A DNA stretch of 64,000 nt from Dongia_B soli (GTDB lineage Bacteria; Pseudomonadota; Alphaproteobacteria; Dongiales; Dongiaceae). This document shows, in pieces, positions 24,253 to 31,803 of this stretch. The stretch covers positions 1,054,001-1,118,000 of the forward strand of contig NZ_JAXCLW010000001.1 in NCBI RefSeq assembly GCF_034044715.1, written 5' to 3'. Under the pieces are notes generated by a model. That model was not told the origin of the DNA. It searched no databases and saw only the letters and a program-made list of their open reading frames with translations. Positions within the stretch are counted from its first letter, which is position 1; every line of letters starts with the position of its first letter. Position numbers and translations under genes: made by a program.

Positions 24253-25230
24253 ATGGCCAACGACCCTTTTCTCGATGCAACCGGAGCACCCCGCAGCAGC
24301 CGTTTTGGCGGCGGTGGGACAATCCGGACCGTGAAATGGGTGGGTGGCTTGGTCATCCTCGCCCTGCTGCTCTACTACCCGGTCGGCATGCTGATCGTGC
24401 ACAAGATCGACGACGACCCGAACTTCAAGGCTCCCGCCGTCCCGGCCGGTGCCAGCCAGTCGGTGGCGATTACCGCTGCCCTGATCAACCGCGAGGTCAA
24501 TCAGAACCGTTGGGTGTCCAACGATCCGTTTTTCCTGCCGGGTGCGGCACTCGACAATATGCCGAATTTCCAGCAGGGCATCATCCAGGCGCTGTCACGC
24601 TACGTGCTGGAGCTGCAAGACCAGATCGGCCGGTCGCGCGCCTCCAGCAGCATCGACACTGATCTGCAGCGCGCTCTCGGCCTGCTTAAATACTCGCCGA
24701 CCGTCTGGCTATGGGATCCCAGCGTCTCGCTGGCCCCGACCGCGTCGTCGGAAACGCAATATCGCGCGGCGATGAAGGCCTTAGAATCCTATAATGACCG
24801 GCTGGCACGCGGCCAGGCGGTCTTCGAGCCGCGCGCCGACAATCTGCTGGTGACCTTGGACGGGATCGGCAAGGATCTCGGTTCGGCGACCAACGATATC
24901 GACAATCAGATCGATCAAAATTCCGGCAACTGGCTGGATTTCACCGCTGACGATGTCTTCTATCGCACCAAGGGGCTTGCCTATGCCTATGCCCTGGTGC
25001 TGCGCGATCTCGGTACCGATTACAAGCAGGTGATCCAGGAAAAGGGTGCAGCCAATATCTGGCAGCGCATGGTTGGCAGCTTGATGGATGCAGCAGCCTT
25101 GCGTCCCTGGATCGTTGTGAACGGCCGGCCGGACGCGCAACTCCAACCCAATCATCTCGCTGCCATCGGCTTCTACCTTCAGCGGGCCCGGACTCAGCTT
25201 TACGAGATGATGGATGTTTTGCAGAAGTGA
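24253..25230 (+). CDS. DUF2333 family membrane-anchored protein
   Basis: A 325-residue protein with one N-terminal membrane helix (VKWVGGLVILALLLYYPVGM, about residues 28-47) and a large periplasmic part. Signature segments of DUF2333 are REVNQNRWVSNDPFFLPGA (about 82), LQRALGLLKYSPTVWLWDPS and TKGLAYAYALVLRDLGTDY. Function is unknown; a role at the cell envelope is inferred from topology only. It lies 122 bp after trpS. Confidence 0.85.
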   Translation: MANDPFLDATGAPRSSRFGGGGTIRTVKWVGGLVILALLLYYPVGMLIVHKIDDDPNFKAPAVPAGASQSVAITAALINREVNQNRWVSNDPFFLPGAALDNMPNFQQGIIQALSRYVLELQDQIGRSRASSSIDTDLQRALGLLKYSPTVWLWDPSVSLAPTASSETQYRAAMKALESYNDRLARGQAVFEPRADNLLVTLDGIGKDLGSATNDIDNQIDQNSGNWLDFTADDVFYRTKGLAYAYALVLRDLGTDYKQVIQEKGAANIWQRMVGSLMDAAALRPWIVVNGRPDAQLQPNHLAAIGFYLQRARTQLYEMMDVLQK

Positions 25231-25636
25231 CCCAAGCGGGGTGATCTTGCGGTGCGCCATCGCTAGGCCGGGGTCTGGCGGATCCGCTTCAAGGACGTAG
25301 CCGTATCGGTCCACGAAAGCGTGAAATCAGTGGCCGGTCGCGCGCGCGACCTTTCCAGGCGAATCGCTTGAGCGTAGGGTAGAGACGCTAGCGAATCGCC
25401 GCGCGCAGCCATGTGTCGCACCGCCTCAGCGTGCAACCAGCCGGACATGTGTGGGACGACGCAGCGCTGACGACCCGTGCCGGTCAGACCCGGCGCGGCG
25501 GAGTCGATTCGGGGCCAGGGGAGACAATGCCGGGAATCCCGGCAACCGTGGCGGTAGATATCAAGCGGTCGGCCTGGCAACCGGGACGGCCGACAGGGGA
25601 TGAGGCTGGCACGGGAATGACATCAGGGCGTTGGGC
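25231..25636. other. 406-bp intergenic region rich in hairpins
   Basis: No gene is supported here. It holds a 16-bp perfect palindrome GGTCGCGC/GCGCGACC (25336-25351), a nested hairpin with arms GGCGAATCGC (25358-25367) and GCGAATCGCC (25391-25400, 9 of 10 pairs) plus inner GCGT/ACGC, and GCCGGG-AAT-CCCGGC (25529-25543). It separates DUF2333 from the TSUP operon. A terminator cluster or a structured leader RNA are both possible. Confidence 0.5.
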
Positions 25637-26590
25637 ATGTTAGGCGCCATACTGGACTGGCTCCTCAGCTTCCAAATCTATCTGCCGATCGCTGAAATCT
25701 CGATTAGCGTGTTTCTCCTGCTGGCTTTGGGGGCCGGTGTCGGCTTTCTCTCGGGCCTCATCGGCGTCGGCGGCGGCTTTCTGGTGACGCCGCTTTTGAT
25801 CTTCATCGGAGTGCCGCCGGCGGTCGCCGTGGCGACACAATCCAACCAGGTGGTCGCGTCATCGGTTTCCGGCGTCCTCGTCCATTGGGGACGGGGCAAT
25901 GTCGATTTCGTGATGGGCGGGGTGCTGCTGATCGGCGGCTTGCTCGGCTCCAGCATCGGCATCGTGGTTTTCTCGCTGCTCAGGCAATTCGGCCAGATCG
26001 ATGTCGTCATCGCGATTTCCTATGTCGTCACGCTCGGCTCGATCGGCCTGCTGATGATGGTGGAATCGATCCAGGCACTGCGGCGGATTCGCCGCAAGGC
26101 GCCGCCGAAAAAGCTGCATCAGCATACCTGGGTGCACGGGCTGCCATTCAAACTGCGGTTCAAGAAGTCCCGCCTCTATATCAGCGCCATCCTGCCGATC
26201 AGCGTCGGCGCCTTTGTCGGTCTGCTCTCGGCAGTCATGGGGGTGGGCGGCGCCTTCATGCTGGTGCCGGCGATGATTTATCTCCTCGGCATGCCGACCA
26301 GCATCGTCATCGGCACCTCGCTGTTCCAGATCATCTTCGTCTCCGGTTATGTCACCATCCTGCAATCCTGGCAGAACCATGCCGTCGATATCATGCTGGC
26401 TCTGCTGCTGACGATCGGCTCGGTCGTGGGCGCGCAATTCGGCGGCCGGCTCGGCGCCAAGCTGCCGGGCGAGCAATTGCGCTTTCTCATGGCCGCCCTT
26501 GTCGTCACCGTCGGTCTCCTGCTGCTGATCGAACTGGTGCGCCGGCCAGCCAACCTTTACAGCATCATGGCGGTGGGAGGCCTGCATTGA
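25637..26590 (+). CDS. TSUP (TauE/SafE) family transporter
   Basis: A 317-residue membrane protein of the sulfite exporter TauE/SafE family. Two repeated halves each begin with the family motif: GLIGVGGGFLVTPLLIFIGV (about residue 40) and GLLSAVMGVGGAFMLVPAMI (about 197). About eight helices are visible, with a basic loop between halves (RRIRRKAPPKKLHQH). Members export sulfite, sulfoacetate or related organosulfur anions; the substrate here is unknown. ATG 25637 is preferred over TTG 25631. Its stop overlaps the start of the TIGR02186 gene. Confidence 0.92.
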   Translation: MLGAILDWLLSFQIYLPIAEISISVFLLLALGAGVGFLSGLIGVGGGFLVTPLLIFIGVPPAVAVATQSNQVVASSVSGVLVHWGRGNVDFVMGGVLLIGGLLGSSIGIVVFSLLRQFGQIDVVIAISYVVTLGSIGLLMMVESIQALRRIRRKAPPKKLHQHTWVHGLPFKLRFKKSRLYISAILPISVGAFVGLLSAVMGVGGAFMLVPAMIYLLGMPTSIVIGTSLFQIIFVSGYVTILQSWQNHAVDIMLALLLTIGSVVGAQFGGRLGAKLPGEQLRFLMAALVVTVGLLLLIELVRRPANLYSIMAVGGLH

Positions 26591-27396
26591 CGCGCTCGCG
26601 ACGGCAAGATGCGTCAACCCGTGGGGACAACGGATTCTTGCTGCGTTCCGCCGGCCTTTTTATCCTGGCTCTTTGCGTCCTCGCCGCTTGCACCCTGGCG
26701 ATAGCGATGCGGCCGGCGACGGCCAAGAGCGTGGTGGCCGATATCGACCGCCATCTGATCGCCATTACCACCGATTTCTCCGGCCAGGATGTCCTGATTT
26801 TCGGCGCGGTGGACCAGCCGGGCGATATCATCATGGCGATGTGGGGACCGCAAGGCGATGTCCAGGTCCATCACAAGGAACGTGTGGCCGGCATTTGGGT
26901 CAATCGCGAGGCGGTTACTTTCGGCAATGTGCCGTCCTTTTATGGCATTGCTTCGTCCCGGCCGCTTTACGAATTGCTGGCGCCCGATGTGCTGGACCGT
27001 TATCAACTTGGGGTCGGGCGCCTGCGTTTGAAGACGCTGGGCGCCGATGCGCCGAATGTGGCGGATTTCCGTTCGGCGCTGATTCGCGAGCGCCAGCGCG
27101 GTAATCTTTATGCCGATAAGGTCGGCCGCGTCACCTTTGTCGGTGACACACTGTTCCGCGCCAATCTGCGGCTCCCCTCCACGGTACCGACGGGGAAGTT
27201 CCTGATCGAAGTTTATCTCGCCCGCGACGGCCAGATCGTTGATGCCCAGACCATTCCTTTGGTTATCAGCAAGGTGGGATTCGGTGCCGATATCTATCGT
27301 TTTGCCAATAATAACGGCTTTGCCTATGGCGTGGTTGCCGTTATCGTCGCTCTCCTCGCCGGGTGGCTGGCGCATCTGATGTTCCGGAGGAGGTAG
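26587..27396 (+). CDS. TIGR02186 family protein, membrane-anchored
   Basis: A protein of about 269 residues of the TIGR02186 family, found almost always beside TSUP transporters. An N-terminal hydrophobic segment (LLRSAGLFILALCVLAACTL) acts as signal or anchor, the middle is periplasmic (ITTDFSGQDVLIFGAVDQPG and GIWVNREAVTFGNVPSFYGI are characteristic), and a C-terminal helix (FAYGVVAVIVALLAGWLAHL) with MFRRR anchors it. No ATG precedes the signal segment. TTG 26587 overlaps the TSUP stop (TTGA), so coupled translation from TTG is likely. Function unknown; partner of the transporter by context. Confidence 0.85.
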   Translation: MTRSRRQDASTRGDNGFLLRSAGLFILALCVLAACTLAIAMRPATAKSVVADIDRHLIAITTDFSGQDVLIFGAVDQPGDIIMAMWGPQGDVQVHHKERVAGIWVNREAVTFGNVPSFYGIASSRPLYELLAPDVLDRYQLGVGRLRLKTLGADAPNVADFRSALIRERQRGNLYADKVGRVTFVGDTLFRANLRLPSTVPTGKFLIEVYLARDGQIVDAQTIPLVISKVGFGADIYRFANNNGFAYGVVAVIVALLAGWLAHLMFRRR

Positions 27397-27398
27397 CC

Positions 27399-27908
27399 AT
27401 GGCCGATGAAACCGAAAATGGCGGCAAATCCGCTGCAGAAGCGGCGCTCGGCCGTATTTTCCTGGTGGTGATCGACGATTCACCGGAAATGAAGACGGCG
27501 CTGCGTTACGCCTGCCGCCGCGCCGCGAAATCCGGCGGCCGCGTCGCCATGGTGCATGTGTCGGAACCGACCGGCTTTCGCGAATGGGTCGGCGTCAGCC
27601 AGCTGATGCAGGATGAAGCCCGGCAACAGGCCGAAGCGGTAATGCAGAAGATGGCGGCGGAAGTCTCCAAGCTGTCGGGCAAGATGCCGGTTCTCTATTT
27701 CCGGGAAGGCGATCGCCGCGAAGAGGTGATGAAGCTGATCGACGAGGAATTGACGATTTCGATTCTCGTGCTCGGCGCCGCCACCGGTCCCAAGGGACCT
27801 GGTCCCTTGGTCACGGCGTTGAGCGGCAAATTCGTCGGCAAGTTGCGGGTTCCGCTGACTATCGTTCCCGGCCATCTGACGCAAGAAGATATCGAACATA
27901 TTGCCTAA
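27399..27908 (+). CDS. Universal stress protein (UspA family)
   Basis: A 169-residue cytoplasmic protein with one Usp domain: FLVVIDDSPEMKTALRYACR (residues 20-39) and VLGAATGPKGPGPLVTALSG (about 126-145), the latter matching the ATP-binding G-2x-G-9x-G(S/T) loop. ATG 27399 follows a strong GGAGGAGG two bases after the TIGR02186 stop, placing it in the TSUP operon. A role in sensing ATP or stress for the transporter is inferred. Confidence 0.92.
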   Translation: MADETENGGKSAAEAALGRIFLVVIDDSPEMKTALRYACRRAAKSGGRVAMVHVSEPTGFREWVGVSQLMQDEARQQAEAVMQKMAAEVSKLSGKMPVLYFREGDRREEVMKLIDEELTISILVLGAATGPKGPGPLVTALSGKFVGKLRVPLTIVPGHLTQEDIEHIA

Positions 27909-27916
27909 CGGGCCTC

Positions 27917-27934
27917 GGCGGGCCTTGCCCCGCC
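27917..27934 (+). terminator. Possible terminator after the Usp gene
   Basis: GGCGGG (27917-27922) pairs with CCCGCC (27929-27934) a few bases after the Usp stop. No T-run follows directly. Confidence 0.35.
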
Positions 27935-28011
27935 GGGCACATTCTTCCCGCTTTCTCCAATCTGACAGGCATGTCCTGGCCAAAATGCCCGTATTAAACG
28001 GCGTTTCACAC

Positions 28012-28028
28012 TTGGCACGCGCCTTGCT
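28012..28028 (+). promoter_or_regulatory. Sigma-54 (RpoN) promoter, near-perfect consensus
   Basis: TTGGCACG-N4-TTGCT with GG at 28014-28015 and GC at 28026-28027, exactly 10 bp between them, matches the -24/-12 consensus (TGGCACG-N4-TTGCW) at every defined position. Transcription would start near 28040, about 73 bases before the ATG at 28113. It is the only such match I found in the window. Confidence 0.8.
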
Positions 28029-28112
28029 CTGAAGCCGTTGGAGCCACGTTCCGGTCGATGCAACTCATCCGGACGCCGGCAATGTCATCGGCAGATAGCG
28101 GGAAGCGGAATC

Positions 28113-28856
28113 ATGGCGAATTCCATCGGCGCCTTTTCGGCGAATATTCTGGCGCGGTTCAATGCCGCCTATACGGCCGGCCAAAGCAATACGTCCTCCC
28201 AAGGCTCTACCTCGTCGCAGGGCGCGGCGTCATCCGCCACATCCACCAGCGACACGATCGCCAAGTTGAAAAGTGCCATCGGCGACGCAAGCTCGCCCAG
28301 CAATGCTGGCAATGATGCTGTCATTCTCAATCTGTCGGCGGCAGCGCAGCAATTGCTGGCCAGCTTGCAGAGCGGGAACCTGCAAAGCGGCTCGGCGCCA
28401 GGCGATGCGGGGCAGAATGGCGGCGCGCAGAACAGCCTGGCACAGACCATCAATCAGCAGATCGCCAATCAGCCCAGCTTGGCCTCCTATCTGACCGCGG
28501 GGCAAGACACGACGGTCAACGGCCTCAACTTCATGAATGGTTTCGGTACTGGCGGCAGTGACGCGGCAAACGGCTTCGACGCCCTCGGTGCCGTCGGCGA
28601 TGCAAGCGGTGCGATCGAGCAATTCCAGCAATGGTTATCGCAGCCGCTCCAGGCCAATCTGGAACGGGCGATCGAGCGCCAAAAGGAATCATCGCCGCTG
28701 AATGAAGAGAAGAGCGAAGACAAGAGCAAGGCGCCGGACCAGACGGCTGCTGACACGTCGTCGCCGACGGATTCGGCAAGCTCGGCGGGCGATGCCGCAA
28801 CGACAAGCGGTTCGACCGCCGGCAGCAACAACCAGGCCTCTGCCTCATCAGCTTAA
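28113..28856 (+). CDS. Hypothetical Ser/Ala/Gln-rich protein under a sigma-54 promoter
   Basis: A 247-residue unrecognised protein. No signal peptide or membrane helix. Residues 1-25 (MANSIGAFSANILARFNAAY) are followed by Ser/Thr/Gln-rich low complexity. A conserved-looking core includes DAVILNLSAAAQQLLASLQS (about 69-88), INQQIANQPSLASYLTAGQD and FQQWLSQPLQANLERAIERQ (about 195-214). The tail is Ser/Ala/Asp-rich disorder. LNLSAAAQQLL resembles segments seen in flagellar hook-length and other exported flagellar proteins, and alphaproteobacterial flagellar genes often use sigma-54, but no flagellar gene is in the window. Start at ATG 28113 by position relative to the promoter. Confidence 0.65.
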   Translation: MANSIGAFSANILARFNAAYTAGQSNTSSQGSTSSQGAASSATSTSDTIAKLKSAIGDASSPSNAGNDAVILNLSAAAQQLLASLQSGNLQSGSAPGDAGQNGGAQNSLAQTINQQIANQPSLASYLTAGQDTTVNGLNFMNGFGTGGSDAANGFDALGAVGDASGAIEQFQQWLSQPLQANLERAIERQKESSPLNEEKSEDKSKAPDQTAADTSSPTDSASSAGDAATTSGSTAGSNNQASASSA

Positions 28857-28904
28857 AGAAAGCATGCCGACGGCTCCATCGGCGTTTGGCGCGGTGAAAG
28901 AAAA

Positions 28905-30335
28905 CTAGCGCGGCAGGCCGAAAACCTGCTGCGGCTCGTCAAAGCCCCGCAGTACATATTCGCCGAGCGGCACCAAATGGGAGCCGCAAGGCGAGGCGAA
29001 GGCGCGCGATGCCAGGAGCGGCTCGTCGAGCGGGCGGCACAGATCGCCGATCCGCGAAGCCAGGTTGACGGCCGGGCCGATGACGGTGAAATCGAGCCGC
29101 GCGAGATCGCTGGAAACCACGCCGATATTGCCATAGGTGACCGAACCGGCATGCAGGCCGATGCCGATCTTCAACGGCCGCTTTCCGGCGCTCGCGCGCA
29201 ATTCATTAAGATCGCGCATTCCTTCCAGGGCTTCCTCGGCGGCGGCCAAGGCGACTTTGCATTTGCCGTCCCGGTCGAGATCGTCATGCATCGGGAAAAT
29301 TGCCAGGATCGCATCGCCGACGAATTTCAGGATCTCGCCGCCGCGAGCATGGACCGGCCGAGCCACCGTATCGAAATAGTCGTTGAGCAAGGCGATGACT
29401 TCGTCGCGCGGCAATTTGTTGCTGAGTTTGGTGAAGTCCCGCAAGTCGCAATACCAGATCGCGGCGGCGATGGTGACACCTTCACCGCGCTGAATGGCGC
29501 CGTCGAGAACGCGCTGGCCGGGATCGCGCCCCAGATAGACTTCCAGCAACGAACCGGCGAGACGCCGCGTTTCCAGCATCTCGACCACCATGGCCAGCAA
29601 CGGCAAAATTGCTTCGAAGGCGGCAAGCTGGGAATCGGTGAAGCCGGTCGGATGATCGGTCGTGATGGAGATGCTGCTGCGCACGAGGGCGCCGAAATTG
29701 AGGGCGAAAATCGCGTAATCCGTGGCGCCCTGTTCGCGCATCTCTTCGAGGATTGGAAAATCCAGTTTGGCCTCCGGCCCGACCAGGCGCCGGCGGATGC
29801 TTTTGATGCCGAATTCATACAGCTGGCGGATCGGACTGTTGATAAAAGTCGGGCTGGCGAAAACCGAGATGTCGCGTGTCACGACGCTGACCGCCTCATC
29901 GCCCCGGTTCCACAGATAGCCGACGGCGGCGATCTGCGGATGCAAGGTGCGCTGGCCGATATAGACGCGCTGGAGCGGGAAGCCGGCTTCGGTCAGCTGG
30001 CGCACCAGCCCGAGCAGGAAGCCCGGCATATCGGCCGCCACCCGGCCCTGCTCCATTAACCAGCGGAAGGCGCGATCCACCGCCGGACAGGCCAGGGTGC
30101 CATCCGCACCGACAGCGCGGGGCTGGCCCGTGGCTGCGGCAATGCCGGCCAGGGCACGGCCGATCAGGTCGGAACCCTGGCTTTCCGGCGGGTTGCCGGC
30201 CTCATTCCGGCTCGCCTCGCGGTCGCCCGCCAAGCCGGCCGACCCATTGCCGGTAACCCTGGTCGATAGCTGCGTCGGTCTATTCGCCATACCCACAACC
30301 ATTTTGAGGTTGAAGCGCCTGGGGCGATCAACCAT
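28905..30335 (-). CDS. Class III adenylate/guanylate cyclase with N-terminal sensor region
   Basis: A soluble protein of about 476 residues ending in a class III cyclase domain (about residues 265-470). The metal-binding Asp residues are in IWYCDLRDFTKLSN and KFVGDAILAIF, the purine-contacting Lys is in ILKFVGD, and the transition-state Asn and Arg lie in PAVNLASRI. The Lys/Thr pair (LDFTVIG) favours ATP as substrate. The N-terminal 260 residues are helical with a GAF-like part (NFGALVRSSISITTDHPTGF) and no membrane segment. Start is uncertain: MVDRPRRF at 30335 is used, but MANRPTQL at 30290 is possible. Divergent from nfuA. Confidence 0.88.
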   Translation of the reverse strand: MVDRPRRFNLKMVVGMANRPTQLSTRVTGNGSAGLAGDREASRNEAGNPPESQGSDLIGRALAGIAAATGQPRAVGADGTLACPAVDRAFRWLMEQGRVAADMPGFLLGLVRQLTEAGFPLQRVYIGQRTLHPQIAAVGYLWNRGDEAVSVVTRDISVFASPTFINSPIRQLYEFGIKSIRRRLVGPEAKLDFPILEEMREQGATDYAIFALNFGALVRSSISITTDHPTGFTDSQLAAFEAILPLLAMVVEMLETRRLAGSLLEVYLGRDPGQRVLDGAIQRGEGVTIAAAIWYCDLRDFTKLSNKLPRDEVIALLNDYFDTVARPVHARGGEILKFVGDAILAIFPMHDDLDRDGKCKVALAAAEEALEGMRDLNELRASAGKRPLKIGIGLHAGSVTYGNIGVVSSDLARLDFTVIGPAVNLASRIGDLCRPLDEPLLASRAFASPCGSHLVPLGEYVLRGFDEPQQVFGLPR

Positions 30336-30388
30336 CTTCGGGACATGCAATCTCCTGAGAGATTACTCGCTGAGCTTAGCGGAGTATT

Positions 30389-30952
30389 ATGATGTTCATC
30401 CAGACTGAAGAAACGCCAAATCCGGCGACATTGAAATTTTTGCCCGGCCGCAGCGTGGTGCTGCAAGGGACCGCCGATTTCGACAGCGCGGCTGCCGCCG
30501 AACGTTCGCCGCTTGCCGTCCGCCTCTTCCAAGTCGAAGGCGTGGTCCGGGTGTTCCTGGGCAGCGATTTCATCACCATCACCAAGAACGACGCCAAGGA
30601 TTGGTCGGTCCTGAAACCGGCTTTGCTCGGCATCATCATGGAGCATTTCACCACCAATCAGCCCGTCTTGCGCGACGAAGCTGCGGCCGGCGGCGGCGGT
30701 CATGCCGAGCATAGCGAAGCGGATGACGAAATCGTCACCCAGATCAAGGAATTGCTGGATACCCGGGTGCGTCCTGCGGTCGCGCAGGATGGCGGCGATA
30801 TCGTTTTCCATTCCTTTGAGGACGGTGTGGTCTACCTGCATATGCAAGGTTCCTGCTCCGGCTGCCCCAGCTCGACCGCGACCCTGAAAATGGGTATCGA
30901 AAACATGCTGCGGCATTATGTGCCGGAAGTCGTTGAGGTTCGGCCAGTCTGA
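30389..30952 (+). CDS. nfuA: Iron-sulfur cluster carrier NfuA/NifU-like
   Basis: A 187-residue scaffold protein that carries and transfers Fe-S clusters. The N-terminal Nfu domain begins MMFIQTEETPNPATLKFLPG and the C-terminal NifU-like domain holds the cluster-binding CSGCPSS (Cys-xx-Cys, about residue 149-152) within LHMQGSCSGCPSSTATLKMG. This alphaproteobacterial and mitochondrial NFU1-like form is complete. ATG 30389 is followed by a second ATG, which may be the real start. The RutE-like gene follows 16 bp downstream. Confidence 0.95.
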   Translation: MMFIQTEETPNPATLKFLPGRSVVLQGTADFDSAAAAERSPLAVRLFQVEGVVRVFLGSDFITITKNDAKDWSVLKPALLGIIMEHFTTNQPVLRDEAAAGGGGHAEHSEADDEIVTQIKELLDTRVRPAVAQDGGDIVFHSFEDGVVYLHMQGSCSGCPSSTATLKMGIENMLRHYVPEVVEVRPV

Positions 30953-30968
30953 TTTTCTGAGCGATCCC

Positions 30969-31553
30969 ATGGTCTTGGATGCGGCCGCGATCGATCTGCT
31001 CTTCCTCAAAGCCCATACCCAGCGGCGATGGCTCGATCGCGAGGTGCCCGACCCCCTGTTACGGCAAATCTATGAGCTCGCCCGCATGGGGCCGACCAGC
31101 GCGAATTGTCAACCACTCCGCATTGACTTCGTACGCAGTCCAGCGGCGAAAGAAAAGCTCAGGCCGGCTTTGTCCGAAGGCAATGTCGAGCAGACGATGT
31201 CGGCACCCGCGACCGCGGTTTTTGCGGCCGATCATGAATTCTACGAATTCCTGCCGAAGCTCTTTCCCCAGGCCGATGCCAAATCCTGGTTCACGGGCAG
31301 TGAAGCGGCGACGCGCGAAACGGCGCAGATGAACGCTACCTTACAAGCCGGCTATTTCATTATGGCGGCCCGTGGTTTGGGTCTCGATTGCGGCCCAATG
31401 AGCGGCTTCGACCGCGCCAAGGTGAATGCCGCTTTCTTTTCCGGCAGCGCCTGGAAGGCGCTTTTTCTCTGCAATCTCGGCTATGGCGATCCGACTGGCT
31501 ATCGTCCGCGCAATCCGCGGCTGGACTTCAGCGAAGCCTGCCGTATCGCTTGA
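30969..31553 (+). CDS. rutE: Malonic semialdehyde reductase RutE-like nitroreductase
   Basis: A 194-residue FMN-dependent nitroreductase-fold enzyme. RRWLDREVPDPLLRQIYELARMGPTSANCQ and RIDFVRSP near the start, AADHEFYEFLPKLFP in the middle and LGYGDPTGYRPRNPRLDF at the end match RutE, which reduces malonic semialdehyde to 3-hydroxypropionate in pyrimidine degradation. The other rut genes are absent here, so it may serve another reduction. It is read just after nfuA (16 bp). Confidence 0.88.
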   Translation: MVLDAAAIDLLFLKAHTQRRWLDREVPDPLLRQIYELARMGPTSANCQPLRIDFVRSPAAKEKLRPALSEGNVEQTMSAPATAVFAADHEFYEFLPKLFPQADAKSWFTGSEAATRETAQMNATLQAGYFIMAARGLGLDCGPMSGFDRAKVNAAFFSGSAWKALFLCNLGYGDPTGYRPRNPRLDFSEACRIA

Positions 31554-31564
31554 GTCTTCGCGGG

Positions 31565-31756
31565 TTAACGCGGGCCCATGGCGTCCTTGATTTTCTGATC
31601 GGTCTTGTACTGGCTGAGCGCATAGACCGACCAGATCGCCGCCGGAATCCAGCCGATCAGCGTGATCTGCAAAATCAGGCAGATCAATCCCGCAAAGGGG
31701 CGGCCGATCGTGAAGAATTGCAGCCAGGGAATGAGAATTGCCAGAATCAAACGCAT
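31565..31756 (-). CDS. YqaE/Pmp3 family small membrane protein
   Basis: A 63-residue protein with two hydrophobic segments, AILIPWLQFFTIGRPFAGLI and ILQITLIGWIPAAIWSVYAL, ending with a charged tail (QYKTDQKIKDAMGPR). The WIPAAIW motif and size match Pmp3/YqaE (UPF0057), small stress-induced membrane proteins that affect membrane potential. Start is ATG 31756 (MRLILAIL); upstream frame is not conserved. Convergent with rutE. Confidence 0.82.
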   Translation of the reverse strand: MRLILAILIPWLQFFTIGRPFAGLICLILQITLIGWIPAAIWSVYALSQYKTDQKIKDAMGPR

Positions 31757-31803
31757 GATATGAGTTGCCCGTCTGCTGTTGGTGCGGTCGTTATCGGCGC
31801 CAG

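Noticed and set aside
22877..24322. A 481-residue minus-strand frame over trpS
   Set aside because: TrpS signatures are on the plus strand; the antisense has no support.
25400..25636. A cobalamin riboswitch before the TSUP operon
   Set aside because: No B12-box-like sequence or required junction was found; only generic GC-rich hairpins.
28860..28905. Terminator after the Ser/Gln-rich protein gene
   Set aside because: Only a 5-bp GCCGA/TCGGC stem is present in this 48-bp gap, too weak to list.
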